Below, one piece after another: positions 17,995 through 27,166 of a stretch of DNA of 64,000 bases (its first letter is position 1; each line of letters opens with the position of its first letter). The notes beneath the pieces were generated by a model that saw nothing but the letters and a program-made list of their open reading frames with translations, ran no database searches and was not told the DNA's origin. Both the position numbers and the translations under genes were made by a program. Origin of the DNA: Alphaproteobacteria bacterium (GTDB taxonomy: Bacteria; Pseudomonadota; Alphaproteobacteria; Bin95); the NCBI GenBank assembly GCA_022827685.1, contig JAJEIH010000144.1, forward strand, positions 1 through 64,000, given 5' to 3'.

Positions 17995-18861
17995 ATGGAT
18001 TTTGCCCTCATCGTTCTGATCGAGCTGCTTCGCGCGGTTGCGGGGCTTGTGCTGATCGCCGCCGGGCTCGCGATCATCTTCGGCATGATGCGGGTCATCA
18101 ACATCGCCCATGGCGAGTTCCTGATGCTGGGCGGCTACACCGTGGTGCTGACGACCAAGCTGGGCGTGAACCTCTGGGTCGCGATCCTGGTGCTGGCGCC
18201 GCTGTTCGTGGGCGTGTTCGGCATCATCGTCGAGCGCTGCATCATCCAGTTCCTCTATAACCGCCTGCTGGATTCCATCCTTGCGACCTGGGGGTTGAGC
18301 CTGCTCCTCATCGGCGCGGTCACCGTCGTGTTCGGCAACACGGTGGAGGGCGTGGCGACGCCGCTCGGCGGCTTCGACATCGGCGACTACAAGATGGCCA
18401 GCTACACGCTGGTGCTGATCTTCGCGGCCGCGCTGATCCTCGCCGCGATCTACGCCGTGCTCAGATACACCCGCTTCGGGCTGATCGCGCGCTCGACCAT
18501 GCAGAACCCGGGCATGGCCGAGGCGCTCGGGGTCAACTCCAAGCTGGTCTATATGGCGACCTTCGGCATCGGCGCGGCGCTGACCGGGCTGGCGGGCGGC
18601 CTGCTGGCCCCGATCGCCGGCGTCGTGCCCAGCATGGGCGTCTATTTCATCGGACAGGCCTTCATCACCGTGGTCACGGGCGGCTCGGCCATCGTCGCCG
18701 GCACGCTCAGCGCCTCGACCATGCTCGGCACGCTCAGCCAGAGCATCACCTTCCTGTCCGGGCCCGTGTTCGGCGACGCCGCGCTGCTGCTGGTCGCGCT
18801 CATCCTTCTCCGGCTGCTGCCGCAGGGCATCACCGGACGCATCTTTTCGCGCAGCCTCTGA
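17995..18861 (+). CDS. ABC transporter permease, LivH/UrtB family
   Basis: 288 residues, about eight hydrophobic segments. The hallmark VINIAHGEFLMLGGY of LivH-type permeases is near residue 35, and the EAA-like loop RSTMQNPGMAEALGVN lies at about residues 165-180. It pairs with the LivM-type permease that starts 12 nt downstream to form the inner-membrane channel. Length is normal for the family. Confidence 0.92.
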   Translation: MDFALIVLIELLRAVAGLVLIAAGLAIIFGMMRVINIAHGEFLMLGGYTVVLTTKLGVNLWVAILVLAPLFVGVFGIIVERCIIQFLYNRLLDSILATWGLSLLLIGAVTVVFGNTVEGVATPLGGFDIGDYKMASYTLVLIFAAALILAAIYAVLRYTRFGLIARSTMQNPGMAEALGVNSKLVYMATFGIGAALTGLAGGLLAPIAGVVPSMGVYFIGQAFITVVTGGSAIVAGTLSASTMLGTLSQSITFLSGPVFGDAALLLVALILLRLLPQGITGRIFSRSL

Positions 18862-18873
18862 GGCGGGGACGGC

Positions 18874-19890
18874 ATGGCGGCACCCGGATACTGGCGCGGC
18901 GTTGCCCTGGTGGCGGCGGTTTTCCTCGCGATCCTGCTGTTCGTCCCGGCCTGGTTCGACCTCTTCGAGGTCCTCCAGATGACGCAATATGTCGTGCTGG
19001 CGCTCTACGCGCTGAGCCTCGCCTACATCTGGGGCTTCGGCGGCATTGTCAGCTTCGGCCAGGCGGGCTTTTTCGGCCTCGGCGGCTACGCCTTCGCGGT
19101 CCTCTCGATCAATATGGGCGACACCACGGTCCCCTTCCTGCTGACCATCGCGCTCTGCTTCGCCTTCGCGGCCGTGCTCGGCTATTTCATGTTCTACGGG
19201 CGCCTCAGCGACGTCTATCTCGGCGTCGTGACCCTGGTCGTCGCCCTCATCATGTGGAAGCTGATAAGCCACACGGCCGGGCCGGAATACGCCATCGGCA
19301 AGGCGCGGCTCGGCGGCTTCAACGGCATTCCCAGCATCCCGATCATGCGGGTGCCGTTCACGGACCGGGAAATGGATCCGGGGGAGATGTTCCAGTATTT
19401 CATGGGGCTGCTGATCTTCGTCTATCTGCTGCTCCATGTGCTGATCCGCTCCAAATTCGGCCGGATCGCCATCAGCATCCGCGAGAACGAGGTCCGGACC
19501 GGCCTGCTCGGCTACGACATCCGCCGCTACAAGCTCCTGGTGTTCTCCATCGGCGGCGCGCTCGGGGGGGCGTCGGGCGCCATGTGGGCCACCTACCAGA
19601 CCTTCATCGACCCGAACGCCTTCAGCCTCGAAATGTCGGCCAAATGCCTGATCTGGGTGATGGCCGGCGGCGTCGGCACGCTGGTCGGGCCGATCGTCGG
19701 CGTCGTGGCGCTGCAATATCTCTCGCTGAAGCTCGGCGAGACGGCGTTCATCAACAATCTGGTGATCCTCGGCATCGTGCTGGTGCTGCTGGTGCTGCTC
19801 ATGCCGCGCGGCATCGTGCCGACCCTGCATGACTGGCTGCGCAAGGGCATCGCCCTCGTCCGGCAGCCCTCGCGGGGAGGCGCGCCGTGA
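18874..19890 (+). CDS. ABC transporter permease, LivM/UrtC family
   Basis: 338 residues with multiple membrane segments. Signature features are GGIVSFGQAGFFGLGGYAFA near the N-terminus, RFGRIAISIRENE-like loop text (SKFGRIAISIRENEVRTGLL) and GGVGTLVGPIVG near the end. It overlaps the ATPase gene by four bases (ATGA type, 19887-19890), so the genes are translationally coupled. Second permease of the transporter. Confidence 0.92.
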   Translation: MAAPGYWRGVALVAAVFLAILLFVPAWFDLFEVLQMTQYVVLALYALSLAYIWGFGGIVSFGQAGFFGLGGYAFAVLSINMGDTTVPFLLTIALCFAFAAVLGYFMFYGRLSDVYLGVVTLVVALIMWKLISHTAGPEYAIGKARLGGFNGIPSIPIMRVPFTDREMDPGEMFQYFMGLLIFVYLLLHVLIRSKFGRIAISIRENEVRTGLLGYDIRRYKLLVFSIGGALGGASGAMWATYQTFIDPNAFSLEMSAKCLIWVMAGGVGTLVGPIVGVVALQYLSLKLGETAFINNLVILGIVLVLLVLLMPRGIVPTLHDWLRKGIALVRQPSRGGAP

Positions 19891-20624
19891 GCGCCGCGCC
19901 CGGGTCCATCCTGGCCACGTCCAGCCTCACCATGCGCTTCGGCGGCGTGGTGGCGGTGGACAATGTCGATTTCAGCCTGGCGCCGGGCGAGCTGCGCTGC
20001 CTGATCGGGCCGAACGGCGCGGGCAAGAGCACCTTCTTCAAATGCCTCACCGGGCAATTGCGGCCCAGCAGCGGCTCCATCCTGTTCGACGGCGAGGAGA
20101 TCGGCGGGCGCCACACCCACGAGATCGTCGCGCGCGGCATCGGCATCAAGACGCAGGTGCCGAACCTGTTCGAGGGCCTCTCGGCCTATGAGAACGTCAA
20201 TCTCGCGGCCAGCCGCAGGAACCGGGCGGACCGGGCGGCGGAGATTGCCGCCGAGATGCTCGAGCTCATGCAGATTCCGGAGATCGCGGGTGAGGCCGTC
20301 GGCACGCTCGCCCACGGCCAGCGCCAGCTCGTGGAGCTCGCCATGGTGCTCGCCGGCCGGCCGCGCCTGGTGCTGCTCGACGAGCCGGCGGCGGGCATGG
20401 CGGGCGAGGAGCGCGCGCGCCTCGCCGGCGTGGTGCGCAGCCTCGCCGGCGACAACACGCTGATCGTCGTCGAGCACGACATGGACTTCATCAAGGACAT
20501 CGCCAGCACGGTCACCGTGTTCCACCGCGGGCGCATCTTCATCGAGGGCCATGTCGAGGAGATCATGGCGCATTCGGAGGTGCAGGAGATCTATCTGGGG
20601 AAGGAAGCGAATGCCGCTGCTTGA
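19887..20624 (+). CDS. ABC transporter ATPase, LivG/UrtD family
   Basis: 245 residues. Walker A GPNGAGKSTFFK, Q-loop in KTQVPNLFEGLS, signature LAHGQRQLVELAMVLA, Walker B LVLLDEPAAGM and the switch His in EHDMDFI. The LAHGQ form of the signature and the GIGIKTQVPNLF block are typical of the LivG/UrtD subgroup. Overlaps the preceding permease by four bases and the following ATPase by 14 bases. Confidence 0.93.
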   Translation: MSAAPGSILATSSLTMRFGGVVAVDNVDFSLAPGELRCLIGPNGAGKSTFFKCLTGQLRPSSGSILFDGEEIGGRHTHEIVARGIGIKTQVPNLFEGLSAYENVNLAASRRNRADRAAEIAAEMLELMQIPEIAGEAVGTLAHGQRQLVELAMVLAGRPRLVLLDEPAAGMAGEERARLAGVVRSLAGDNTLIVVEHDMDFIKDIASTVTVFHRGRIFIEGHVEEIMAHSEVQEIYLGKEANAAA

Positions 20625-21327
20625 GATACGCGGCTTGCGGGCGACCTACGGGCCGGTTCCGGTCCTGCACGGGATCGAGCTCGATGTCGAGGAGGGGGAG
20701 CTCGTCGGCGTCCTCGGCCATAACGGCATGGGCAAGACGACCCTGCTGCGCGCGCTCATGGGCTTCGTGAATGTCAGCGCCGGCTCCATCCGCTTCGACG
20801 GGCGGGAAATCCAGCGGCTGCCGACCTGGCGGCGCGCCCGGCTCGGCATGGCGCTGGTTCCCCAGGGCCGCGAGATCTTTCCCAACCTCTCCGTGCGGGA
20901 GAACATGCTGGTCGGGGTGCCACGCGGCGAGGAGCCCGAGGCGCGCATCGGGGAAATCCTAGGATATTTCCCGCGCCTCACCGATCTCCTGGACCGCCGC
21001 GGCGGCGCGCTCAGCGGCGGGGAGCAGCAATTGCTGGCGCTCGCCCGCTGCCTCTGCGCGCGCCCGTCCATGATCCTGCTGGACGAGCCGACGGAAGGCA
21101 TACAGCCCTCCATCATCCAGGACATCGCCGCCGTCATCGGCGAGCTGCGGGCGCGGCAGAAGCTGACCATCGTGCTCGTCGAGCAGAATCTGGACTTCAT
21201 CGCCGCGCTGGCTGAGCGCGTGCTAATCCTGCAAAAGGGTGAGATCACCCGCCAGGTCGACAGCCGCGACCTGGGCAATGCCGAGATGATGAGCGCCTAT
21301 ACGGGCTTCAGCACTCCGGCTGCGTGA
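20611..21327 (+). CDS. ABC transporter ATPase, LivF/UrtE family
   Basis: 238 residues from ATG 20611, supported by GGGGAAGGAAG upstream; a longer frame to 20551 would run through the LivG gene. Walker A GHNGMGKTTLL, signature LSGGEQQLLALARCL, Walker B MILLDEPTEGIQPSI and switch VEQNLDF. The EPTEGIQPSI sequence is characteristic of LivF/UrtE. Completes the five-gene transporter. Confidence 0.93.
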   Translation: MPLLEIRGLRATYGPVPVLHGIELDVEEGELVGVLGHNGMGKTTLLRALMGFVNVSAGSIRFDGREIQRLPTWRRARLGMALVPQGREIFPNLSVRENMLVGVPRGEEPEARIGEILGYFPRLTDLLDRRGGALSGGEQQLLALARCLCARPSMILLDEPTEGIQPSIIQDIAAVIGELRARQKLTIVLVEQNLDFIAALAERVLILQKGEITRQVDSRDLGNAEMMSAYTGFSTPAA

Positions 21328-21345
21328 CGTCGAGGGAGGAAGAAA

Positions 21346-22860
21346 ATGCCAGTTCAGATGCCGACTGCGGAGCAGCTGCGCGATGTCGCGGACGAGATGG
21401 GCCTGACGCTCAGCGAGGAGGACGTGCAGTCCTTCCTGGGCCTCATCGCCGGCAGCATCGAGGCCTACAATGTGGTTGACGGCCTCCCCGACAACCTGCC
21501 GCAGGTCCGCTATCCGCGCACGCCCGGCTACCGGCCGGAGGGCGAGGAGAACAAGTACAACGCCTGGTACTACAAGACCCGCATCCAGGGCGCGGCCGGA
21601 GGCAAACTGGAGGGCAAGACCGTCGCGCTCAAGGACAATGTGATGCTGGCCGGCGTGCCGATGATGAACGGCGCGGCCACGCTGGAAGGCTATGTGCCGG
21701 ACATCGACGCGACCATCGTCGAGCGGCTGCTGGACGCCGGCGCCACCATCGAGGGCAAGGCGCATTGCGAGAATTTCTGCCTCTCCGGCGGCAGCCACAC
21801 CAATGCGACGGGCGCGGTCCACAACCCGCACCGCATGGGCTATTCCGCGGGCGGCTCCTCCTCCGGCAGCGCCGCGCTGGTGGCGGCCGGCGAGGTCGAT
21901 ATGGCCGTCGGCGGCGACCAGGGCGGGTCGATCCGCATGCCGGCGGCCTATTGCGGCATTTACGGCATGAAGCCGACGCACGGGCTCGTCCCCTATACCG
22001 GCATCATGCCCATCGAGATCTATGTGGACCACACCGGGCCGATGACCGGCAATGTCCGCGACAATGCGCTGATGCTGGAGGCGATCGCCGGCGCCGACGG
22101 CGTGGACCCCCGGCAGTACGACGTGGAGACGCACCCCTATTCCGAAATGCTGGAAGGCGGCGTCGGCGGCATGAAGATCGGCGTGCTGCAGGAAGGCTTC
22201 GGGCACCCGAACTCGGAAGCCGACGTGGATGCGGCCAACCGGGCGGCGGCGGACATTCTGGGCAAGCTCGGCGCGGAGGTCCGGGAGGTCTCGGTGCCGA
22301 TGCACGCCATCGGCGCCGCGATCTGGACCCCCATCGGCGTCGAGGGGCTGACCGGTACCATGATGTGGGGCGACGGCTACGGCCACAGCCGCCAGGACCT
22401 CTATGTGACCAGCCTGATGGACTTCCACCACCGCTGGCGCGACCGGGCGGACCAGATGTCCGAGACCACCAAGCTGTTCACCATGCTCGGCACCTATATC
22501 CGCAACCATTACGGCCTGCGCTACTACGGCAAGGGGGTGAACCTCTCGCGCCGGCTGGCGGCGGAATATGACAGGGTGCTGGCCGAGTGCGACCTGCTGC
22601 TGCTGCCGACCGTGCCGCTCAAGGCCACGCCGCTGCCGGGCCCCGAGGCCTCGCGCGAGGAATATGTGCAGCGCGCGCTAGAGATGATCGGCAACACCGC
22701 GCCCTTCGACATCACCCACCATCCGGCGATGTCGCTGCCCTGCGGCATGGGCGACGGGCTGCCCATCGGCATGATGCTGGTCGGCAGGCGCTACGCCGAG
22801 CCCGCCATCTACCGGGCCGCCTACGCCTTCGAGCAGGCCGAGGACTGGAAGAGCCTCTGA
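21346..22860 (+). CDS. amidase-signature family amidase, tandem copy 1
   Basis: 504 residues. Amidase-signature triad: Lys96 in VALKDNVMLAGVP, the cis-Ser in GGSSSGSAAL (about 169-178) and nucleophile Ser195 in DQGGSIRMPA. The N-terminal 75 residues with the block RTPGYRPEGEENKYNAWYYK belong to the long bacterial amidases of the Rhodococcus/acrylamide amidase type. Cytoplasmic hydrolysis of an amide to acid and ammonia is expected. It lies 18 nt after the transporter ATPase, so it is likely in the same transcript. Confidence 0.9.
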   Translation: MPVQMPTAEQLRDVADEMGLTLSEEDVQSFLGLIAGSIEAYNVVDGLPDNLPQVRYPRTPGYRPEGEENKYNAWYYKTRIQGAAGGKLEGKTVALKDNVMLAGVPMMNGAATLEGYVPDIDATIVERLLDAGATIEGKAHCENFCLSGGSHTNATGAVHNPHRMGYSAGGSSSGSAALVAAGEVDMAVGGDQGGSIRMPAAYCGIYGMKPTHGLVPYTGIMPIEIYVDHTGPMTGNVRDNALMLEAIAGADGVDPRQYDVETHPYSEMLEGGVGGMKIGVLQEGFGHPNSEADVDAANRAAADILGKLGAEVREVSVPMHAIGAAIWTPIGVEGLTGTMMWGDGYGHSRQDLYVTSLMDFHHRWRDRADQMSETTKLFTMLGTYIRNHYGLRYYGKGVNLSRRLAAEYDRVLAECDLLLLPTVPLKATPLPGPEASREEYVQRALEMIGNTAPFDITHHPAMSLPCGMGDGLPIGMMLVGRRYAEPAIYRAAYAFEQAEDWKSL

Positions 22861-22890
22861 GAGAAACGCGATCACGGGAGGAACGGGCCG

Positions 22891-24405
22891 ATGACGATTC
22901 AGGGTCCCAAAGCGTCTGAACTGCAGGAACTCGGCCGCTCGCTCGGCTTCGGCCTGACCGATGAGGAAGCCCGGGAATACAGCGAACTGCTTGCCCCCCT
23001 GGCCGCCATGGCCGACGCGCAGCAGAAGATGCCGGACTACCTGCCGGCGGTGAAATATCCGCGCACGCCCGGCTACCGGCCGGAGGGCGAGGAAAACAGA
23101 TACAACGCCTGGTACTACAAGAGCCGCATCGAGGGCGCGGCGGAGGGCCCGCTCAAGGGCAAGACCGTCGCGCTGAAGGACAACATCATGCTGGCCGGCG
23201 TGCCGATGATGAACGGGACCTCGATCCTCGAGGGCTATATCCCGGAGGTCGATGCGACCGTCGCGACGCGCCTTCTGGACGCCGGGGCCACGATCCTCGG
23301 CAAGGCGCATTGCGAGAACTACTGCCTCTCCGGCAGCAGCCACAGCAATGCGACCGGCCCGTGCCACAACCCCCACCGGATGGGCTACAGCGCCGGCGGC
23401 TCCTCTTCCGGCAGCGCCGCGCTGGTGGCGGCCGGCGAGGTCGATATGGCCATTGGCGGCGACCAGGGCGGGTCGATCCGGATGCCGGCCTCCTTCTGCG
23501 GCATTTACGGCATGAAGCCGACCCACGGCCTCGTGCCCTATACCGGCGTGCTCGGCATCGAGGCCGGCATCGACCATGTCGGGCCGATGACGGCGACCGT
23601 CGCCGACAACGCGCTCATGCTGGAGGCGATTGCGGGCGCGGACGGCATAGACGGAAGGCAGCGCGATGTGGTCACGCACCCCTATTCGCAGATGCTGGAG
23701 GGCGGCGTCTCCGGCCTCCGGATCGCGGTGATCGAGGAGGGGTTCGACCATCCGGGCTCGGAGGCGGAGTCCGATGCGGTCGTCCGCGCGGCCTGCGCGA
23801 AGTTCAGCGAACTCGGCGCCGAGGTCGAGACGATCTCCTTCCCGCTGCACCGCGAGGCCGCGGTCATGTATTTCCCGGCGCTCGCGGAGGGGCTGGCGCG
23901 GGAGATGATGCTGCAGGGCGGCGTGTTCTACGGCCTGCCCGGCCTGTATGTCGGCGGGGCGCTGGAGCGCAGCAACCGCTGGATGGAACGCGGGCACGAG
24001 CTGCCGCCGACGGTTCGCGCCTTCACCCTGCTCGGGGCCTGGTACATGGAAGCCCTGAACGGGCGCGTTTATGCCAAGGGCATGAACCTCCAGCGCAAGG
24101 CGAAGGACGGCTTCGCGCGCCTGATGGAGAGCTACGACCTGCTGCTGATGCCGACCACGCCGCTGGTGGCGCAGGCGATGCCGGGGCCGGACGCCTCGAT
24201 CACCGAATACTGCATGCACGCCTGGAACATGCTGGCCAACTGCCCGACCTACAACTACACCGGCCAGCCCTCCATGTCCGTGCCCTGCGGCATGGTGGAC
24301 GGCCTGCCTGCCGGCCTGATGATCACCGGGCGCTGGTGGGACGAGCCGACGATCTACAGGGCGGCGGCGGCCTTCGAGGCGAACTACGACTGGCGCGCGC
24401 TTTGA
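22891..24405 (+). CDS. amidase-signature family amidase, tandem copy 2
   Basis: 504 residues, exactly the length of its neighbour, with Lys96 and Ser195 at identical positions and the same block RTPGYRPEGEENRYNAWYYK. Start supported by GGGAGGAACGGGCCG. Differences concentrate after about residue 270, the region that shapes the substrate pocket, so the pair looks like an old duplication with changed specificity. Shares the operon of the amide-type ABC transporter. Confidence 0.9.
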   Translation: MTIQGPKASELQELGRSLGFGLTDEEAREYSELLAPLAAMADAQQKMPDYLPAVKYPRTPGYRPEGEENRYNAWYYKSRIEGAAEGPLKGKTVALKDNIMLAGVPMMNGTSILEGYIPEVDATVATRLLDAGATILGKAHCENYCLSGSSHSNATGPCHNPHRMGYSAGGSSSGSAALVAAGEVDMAIGGDQGGSIRMPASFCGIYGMKPTHGLVPYTGVLGIEAGIDHVGPMTATVADNALMLEAIAGADGIDGRQRDVVTHPYSQMLEGGVSGLRIAVIEEGFDHPGSEAESDAVVRAACAKFSELGAEVETISFPLHREAAVMYFPALAEGLAREMMLQGGVFYGLPGLYVGGALERSNRWMERGHELPPTVRAFTLLGAWYMEALNGRVYAKGMNLQRKAKDGFARLMESYDLLLMPTTPLVAQAMPGPDASITEYCMHAWNMLANCPTYNYTGQPSMSVPCGMVDGLPAGLMITGRWWDEPTIYRAAAAFEANYDWRAL

Positions 24406-24436
24406 GGCGTGGGGTCCCGGAGTTCGCCGCGGCCGG

Positions 24437-25822
24437 CTACTGCGCCGCGGCGGCGGGCCGGGCGGCGAGCGAGCTTGAGGTCGCGTAGTCGAGGTCCCTC
24501 GGGAAGCCCTCCACCGAGCGCTGCACGGCGGTCTCCAGCCGGCCGAGCGTCTCGTCGATCTCCGCCTCGGTGATGATGAGCGCCGGGCAGACGCGGATGA
24601 AGTTCTTGACCGCGATGGTGGCCAGCCCCTCGAGCAGCGCGTTGTAGCGGATGCGCTCGGCCATCGCCGGGTCCGGGCGGCGGCTCTCCGGCGTCTCGAC
24701 GATGTCCAGCAGGTAGTAGAGGCCCTCGCCCCGCACATCGCCGACGACATCGTATTTCCGCCGGATCGCCTCCAGCCCGGCGCGGAGCTTCGCGCCCTTG
24801 GCGGCCGCCTGTTCCGCCAGGTTGTCGCGCAGCACGATCTGGAGCTGCTTCAGCGCAACGGCGGCCGGCAGCGGGTCGCCGGAATAGGTGCCGCCCCAGG
24901 GCAGCCCCGCCTTGCCGCGCGCCTCCTCGGCGATTTCCGGCGTCGTGACGGTCCCGGCGATGCCCATGCCGGCGGTCATGCCCTTCCCGAATGAGACGAT
25001 GTCGGGCATCACGTCATATTGCTCGAACGCCCAGATGCTGCCGGTCTTGGCGGGCGCCAGCTGCGCTTCGTCCAGCATCAGCAGCGCCCCCCAGCGGTCG
25101 GCCATCGCGCGCAGGCGCGGCAGCCATTCCGGCGGCGGCACCACCATGCCGCCCGCCACCGGGATGGTCTCGGCCATGATGAGCGCGAGGTTTCGGCTGG
25201 TGATGTGCTCCATCAGCTCCTCGCTGTGGTCGAGGCAGGCGACGTTGCAGCCGGGATATTCGAGGTTGACCGGGCAGCGGTAGCAGAGCGGGGCGTAGAT
25301 CGCGTTGCGGTGCGAGGGCATCATCAGGGGGCCGAGATGCGCCTTGCGCCCGCCGCCGACGCTGGTGACGGCCTCCGCCGCCAGGCTGCCGCCATGCAGG
25401 CCGCGTATGACCGACACGATGTCGTAGCGCCCGGTGACGCCGAGCGCCATGCGCATGGCGATCTCGTTGGCCTCGGAGCCGGTGACGGCGAAGTTCACCA
25501 CCTTGAGGTCGCCCGGAAGGGTGCCCGCGATCAGCTCGGCGAACTCGATCAGCCAGGGGTTGGAATACCAGGAGGAGGTATGGACCAGCTTGTCCGCCTG
25601 CTCGCGGATCGCCTCGGTCAGCTCCGGGTGGCTGTGGCCCAGCACCATGCACATCATGCCGGCGGTGAGGTCGAAATACTCGTTGCCGTCCACGTCCTTC
25701 AGCACGATCCCCCGGCCGCTCTCGAAGATCACCCTGGGCTCGTAGCGCCAGCCGTAGATATAGGCTTCGTCACGGGCCATCAGCTCGTGGTGCATGTTCG
25801 AGAACTGGAAGCTCTTCTCCAT
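24437..25822 (-). CDS. class III aminotransferase (PLP-dependent)
   Basis: 461 residues from ATG 25822, which has GGAGGAGG nine bases upstream; a longer open frame reaches 25900. The fold type I order is visible: YFDLTAGMMCMVLGHSHPE, FAVTGSEANEIAMRMA, LHGGSLAAEAVT, LMLDEAQLAPAKTGSIWAFE with the PLP Asp, and SFGKGMTAGMGIAG with the Schiff-base Lys. It resembles 2,2-dialkylglycine decarboxylase and omega-aminotransferases. An unusual Cys-containing loop (LCYRCPVNLEYPGCNVACLD) is seen mid-protein. It converges on the amidase genes and may act on the same amino compounds, but the substrate is unknown. Confidence 0.85.
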   Translation of the reverse strand: MEKSFQFSNMHHELMARDEAYIYGWRYEPRVIFESGRGIVLKDVDGNEYFDLTAGMMCMVLGHSHPELTEAIREQADKLVHTSSWYSNPWLIEFAELIAGTLPGDLKVVNFAVTGSEANEIAMRMALGVTGRYDIVSVIRGLHGGSLAAEAVTSVGGGRKAHLGPLMMPSHRNAIYAPLCYRCPVNLEYPGCNVACLDHSEELMEHITSRNLALIMAETIPVAGGMVVPPPEWLPRLRAMADRWGALLMLDEAQLAPAKTGSIWAFEQYDVMPDIVSFGKGMTAGMGIAGTVTTPEIAEEARGKAGLPWGGTYSGDPLPAAVALKQLQIVLRDNLAEQAAAKGAKLRAGLEAIRRKYDVVGDVRGEGLYYLLDIVETPESRRPDPAMAERIRYNALLEGLATIAVKNFIRVCPALIITEAEIDETLGRLETAVQRSVEGFPRDLDYATSSSLAARPAAAAQ

Positions 25823-25917
25823 CGGTCCGGCCTCCTCCGCCTGCCGCGCCGGGCCATCATGGCACAGCCCGGCGCAACTTGCGCGCCCGCCGCCCCGCAC
25901 CTATCTTCCGCTCCGCC

Positions 25918-26008
25918 GGGGAGGTGGCCGAGTGGCTGAAGGCGCACGCCTGGAACGCGTGTATACGGTAACCCCGTATCGTGGGTTCGAATCCCACCCT
26001 CTCCGCCA
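25918..26008 (+). tRNA. tRNA-Ser (anticodon GGA)
   Basis: Acceptor GGGGAGG (25918-25924) pairs with CCTCTCC (25998-26004) with one G-U, then G and an encoded CCA. The anticodon stem CACGC/GCGTG closes the loop CTGGAAC with anticodon GGA. The long variable arm TATACGG...CCGTATC and the T-loop GGGTTCGAATCCC are type II features of serine tRNAs. Confidence 0.95.
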
Positions 26009-26037
26009 TCGGACCGGTCGAAGGGGAGGAGGTAACC

Positions 26038-27087
26038 ATGACGGAGCCGTTTCTCACCACGGTCGTGGGGTCCATGCCGAAGCCGGCCTGGCTGATGGAG
26101 CAGGTGCCGCTCAACGAGGCGGGCAAGCAGGTTCACGGGAAGGGCGCGGACTGGGTCTTCTCGGGCGGTCTGCTGTCCGAGGCCATGGACGACGCAACCC
26201 GGGTGACCCTGCACGACCAGGAGGCCGCCGGGATCGACATCGTCAGCGACGGCGAACAGCGGCGCCGGTCCTATCTCACCTATATCACCATGCGCCTCGA
26301 CGGGTTCGACTACGAGGTGCTGGCGAAGAAATGGACCCGGAACCGGCGCCGGCTGGCGGAGGTCGGCCGCTGCGTCGGCCCGGTGCGGCGCACGAAGCCG
26401 ATGCTCGCGGACGACCTCGAATTCCTGCTGGCGGAGACCGACCGGCCGGTGAAGATCACGATGCCGGGGCCGATGACCGTGGTCGATTCGACGGCCGACG
26501 AGCATTACGGCGACGAGGCGGCGATGGCGATGGATGTAGCGGCCGCCCTCAACGCGGAAGCGCGCGAGCTCGACAGGCTGGGCGCCGCCGTGATCCAGTT
26601 CGACGAGCCCGTGTTCAGCCGCTATCCCGACAAGGTCAGGGAATGGGGCATCGCGGCGCTGGACCGGTGTCTGGAGGGGATCGAGAACACCGAGACGGCC
26701 GCGCATGTCTGCTACAGCTATCCGATGCCCGGCGTGCCCCGGCCGATCATGGACAGCTATCCGGTGATCCTGGAAGCGCTGGAAGGCTCCAGGGTCGATC
26801 AGCTGGCGCTCGAGTTCGAGGCGTCGCGCCTGGACCCCGCGCTGCTTCGCCTCTGCCCCTCCAAAACCGTCATGTTCGGCTGCATCGACAACGGAACCGA
26901 CGAGGTCGAGACGCCGGACTATGTCGCGGGCAAGCTGCTTGCGGCCGCGAAGCATCTGCCGGCTGCGCAGATTCAGGCGGCGCCGGACTGCGGACTGGTC
27001 CCGCTGTCGCTGCCGGTCGCGAGAGCGAAACTGAAGACCATGGTCGAAGGCGCGCGGCTGGCCCGGAAACGGTTGAAAACAGGTTGA
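26038..27087 (+). CDS. MetE-like cobalamin-independent methionine synthase family protein
   Basis: 349 residues from ATG 26038, with AAGGGGAGGAGG just upstream. Corresponds to the C-terminal catalytic (UROD-like barrel) half of MetE. Zinc ligands are visible: His223 and Cys225 in AHVCYSYP, Glu in LEFEAS near 259-261 and Cys318 in APDCGL. The FDEPVFSRY and GCIDNGTDEVET blocks are family features. Short MetE relatives use methyl donors other than the glutamylated folate or act in other methyl transfers; the donor here is unknown. Lies 30 nt after the tRNA. Confidence 0.85.
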   Translation: MTEPFLTTVVGSMPKPAWLMEQVPLNEAGKQVHGKGADWVFSGGLLSEAMDDATRVTLHDQEAAGIDIVSDGEQRRRSYLTYITMRLDGFDYEVLAKKWTRNRRRLAEVGRCVGPVRRTKPMLADDLEFLLAETDRPVKITMPGPMTVVDSTADEHYGDEAAMAMDVAAALNAEARELDRLGAAVIQFDEPVFSRYPDKVREWGIAALDRCLEGIENTETAAHVCYSYPMPGVPRPIMDSYPVILEALEGSRVDQLALEFEASRLDPALLRLCPSKTVMFGCIDNGTDEVETPDYVAGKLLAAAKHLPAAQIQAAPDCGLVPLSLPVARAKLKTMVEGARLARKRLKTG

Positions 27088-27166
27088 GCGGAGCGTCCTC
27101 TCGCCGCCGCCAAGGGACCGGACCTTCGTGGCGTGCTGGACCCGGTGTGAACCCCGGATGCCTGCC

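Noticed and set aside
17938-19830. 630-codon His/Glu/Asp-rich minus-strand frame opposite the permease genes
   Set aside because: The composition (HQQHQHDAEDH-type text) is the antisense of GC-rich membrane protein codons; the plus strand carries LivH and LivM signatures.
25918-26008. tRNA-Ser as the attachment site of the DUF488 module
   Set aside because: The tRNA is intact, the metE-like gene lies between it and the module, there is no integrase, and I saw no duplicate of the tRNA 3' end near 27.1 or 30.3 kb.
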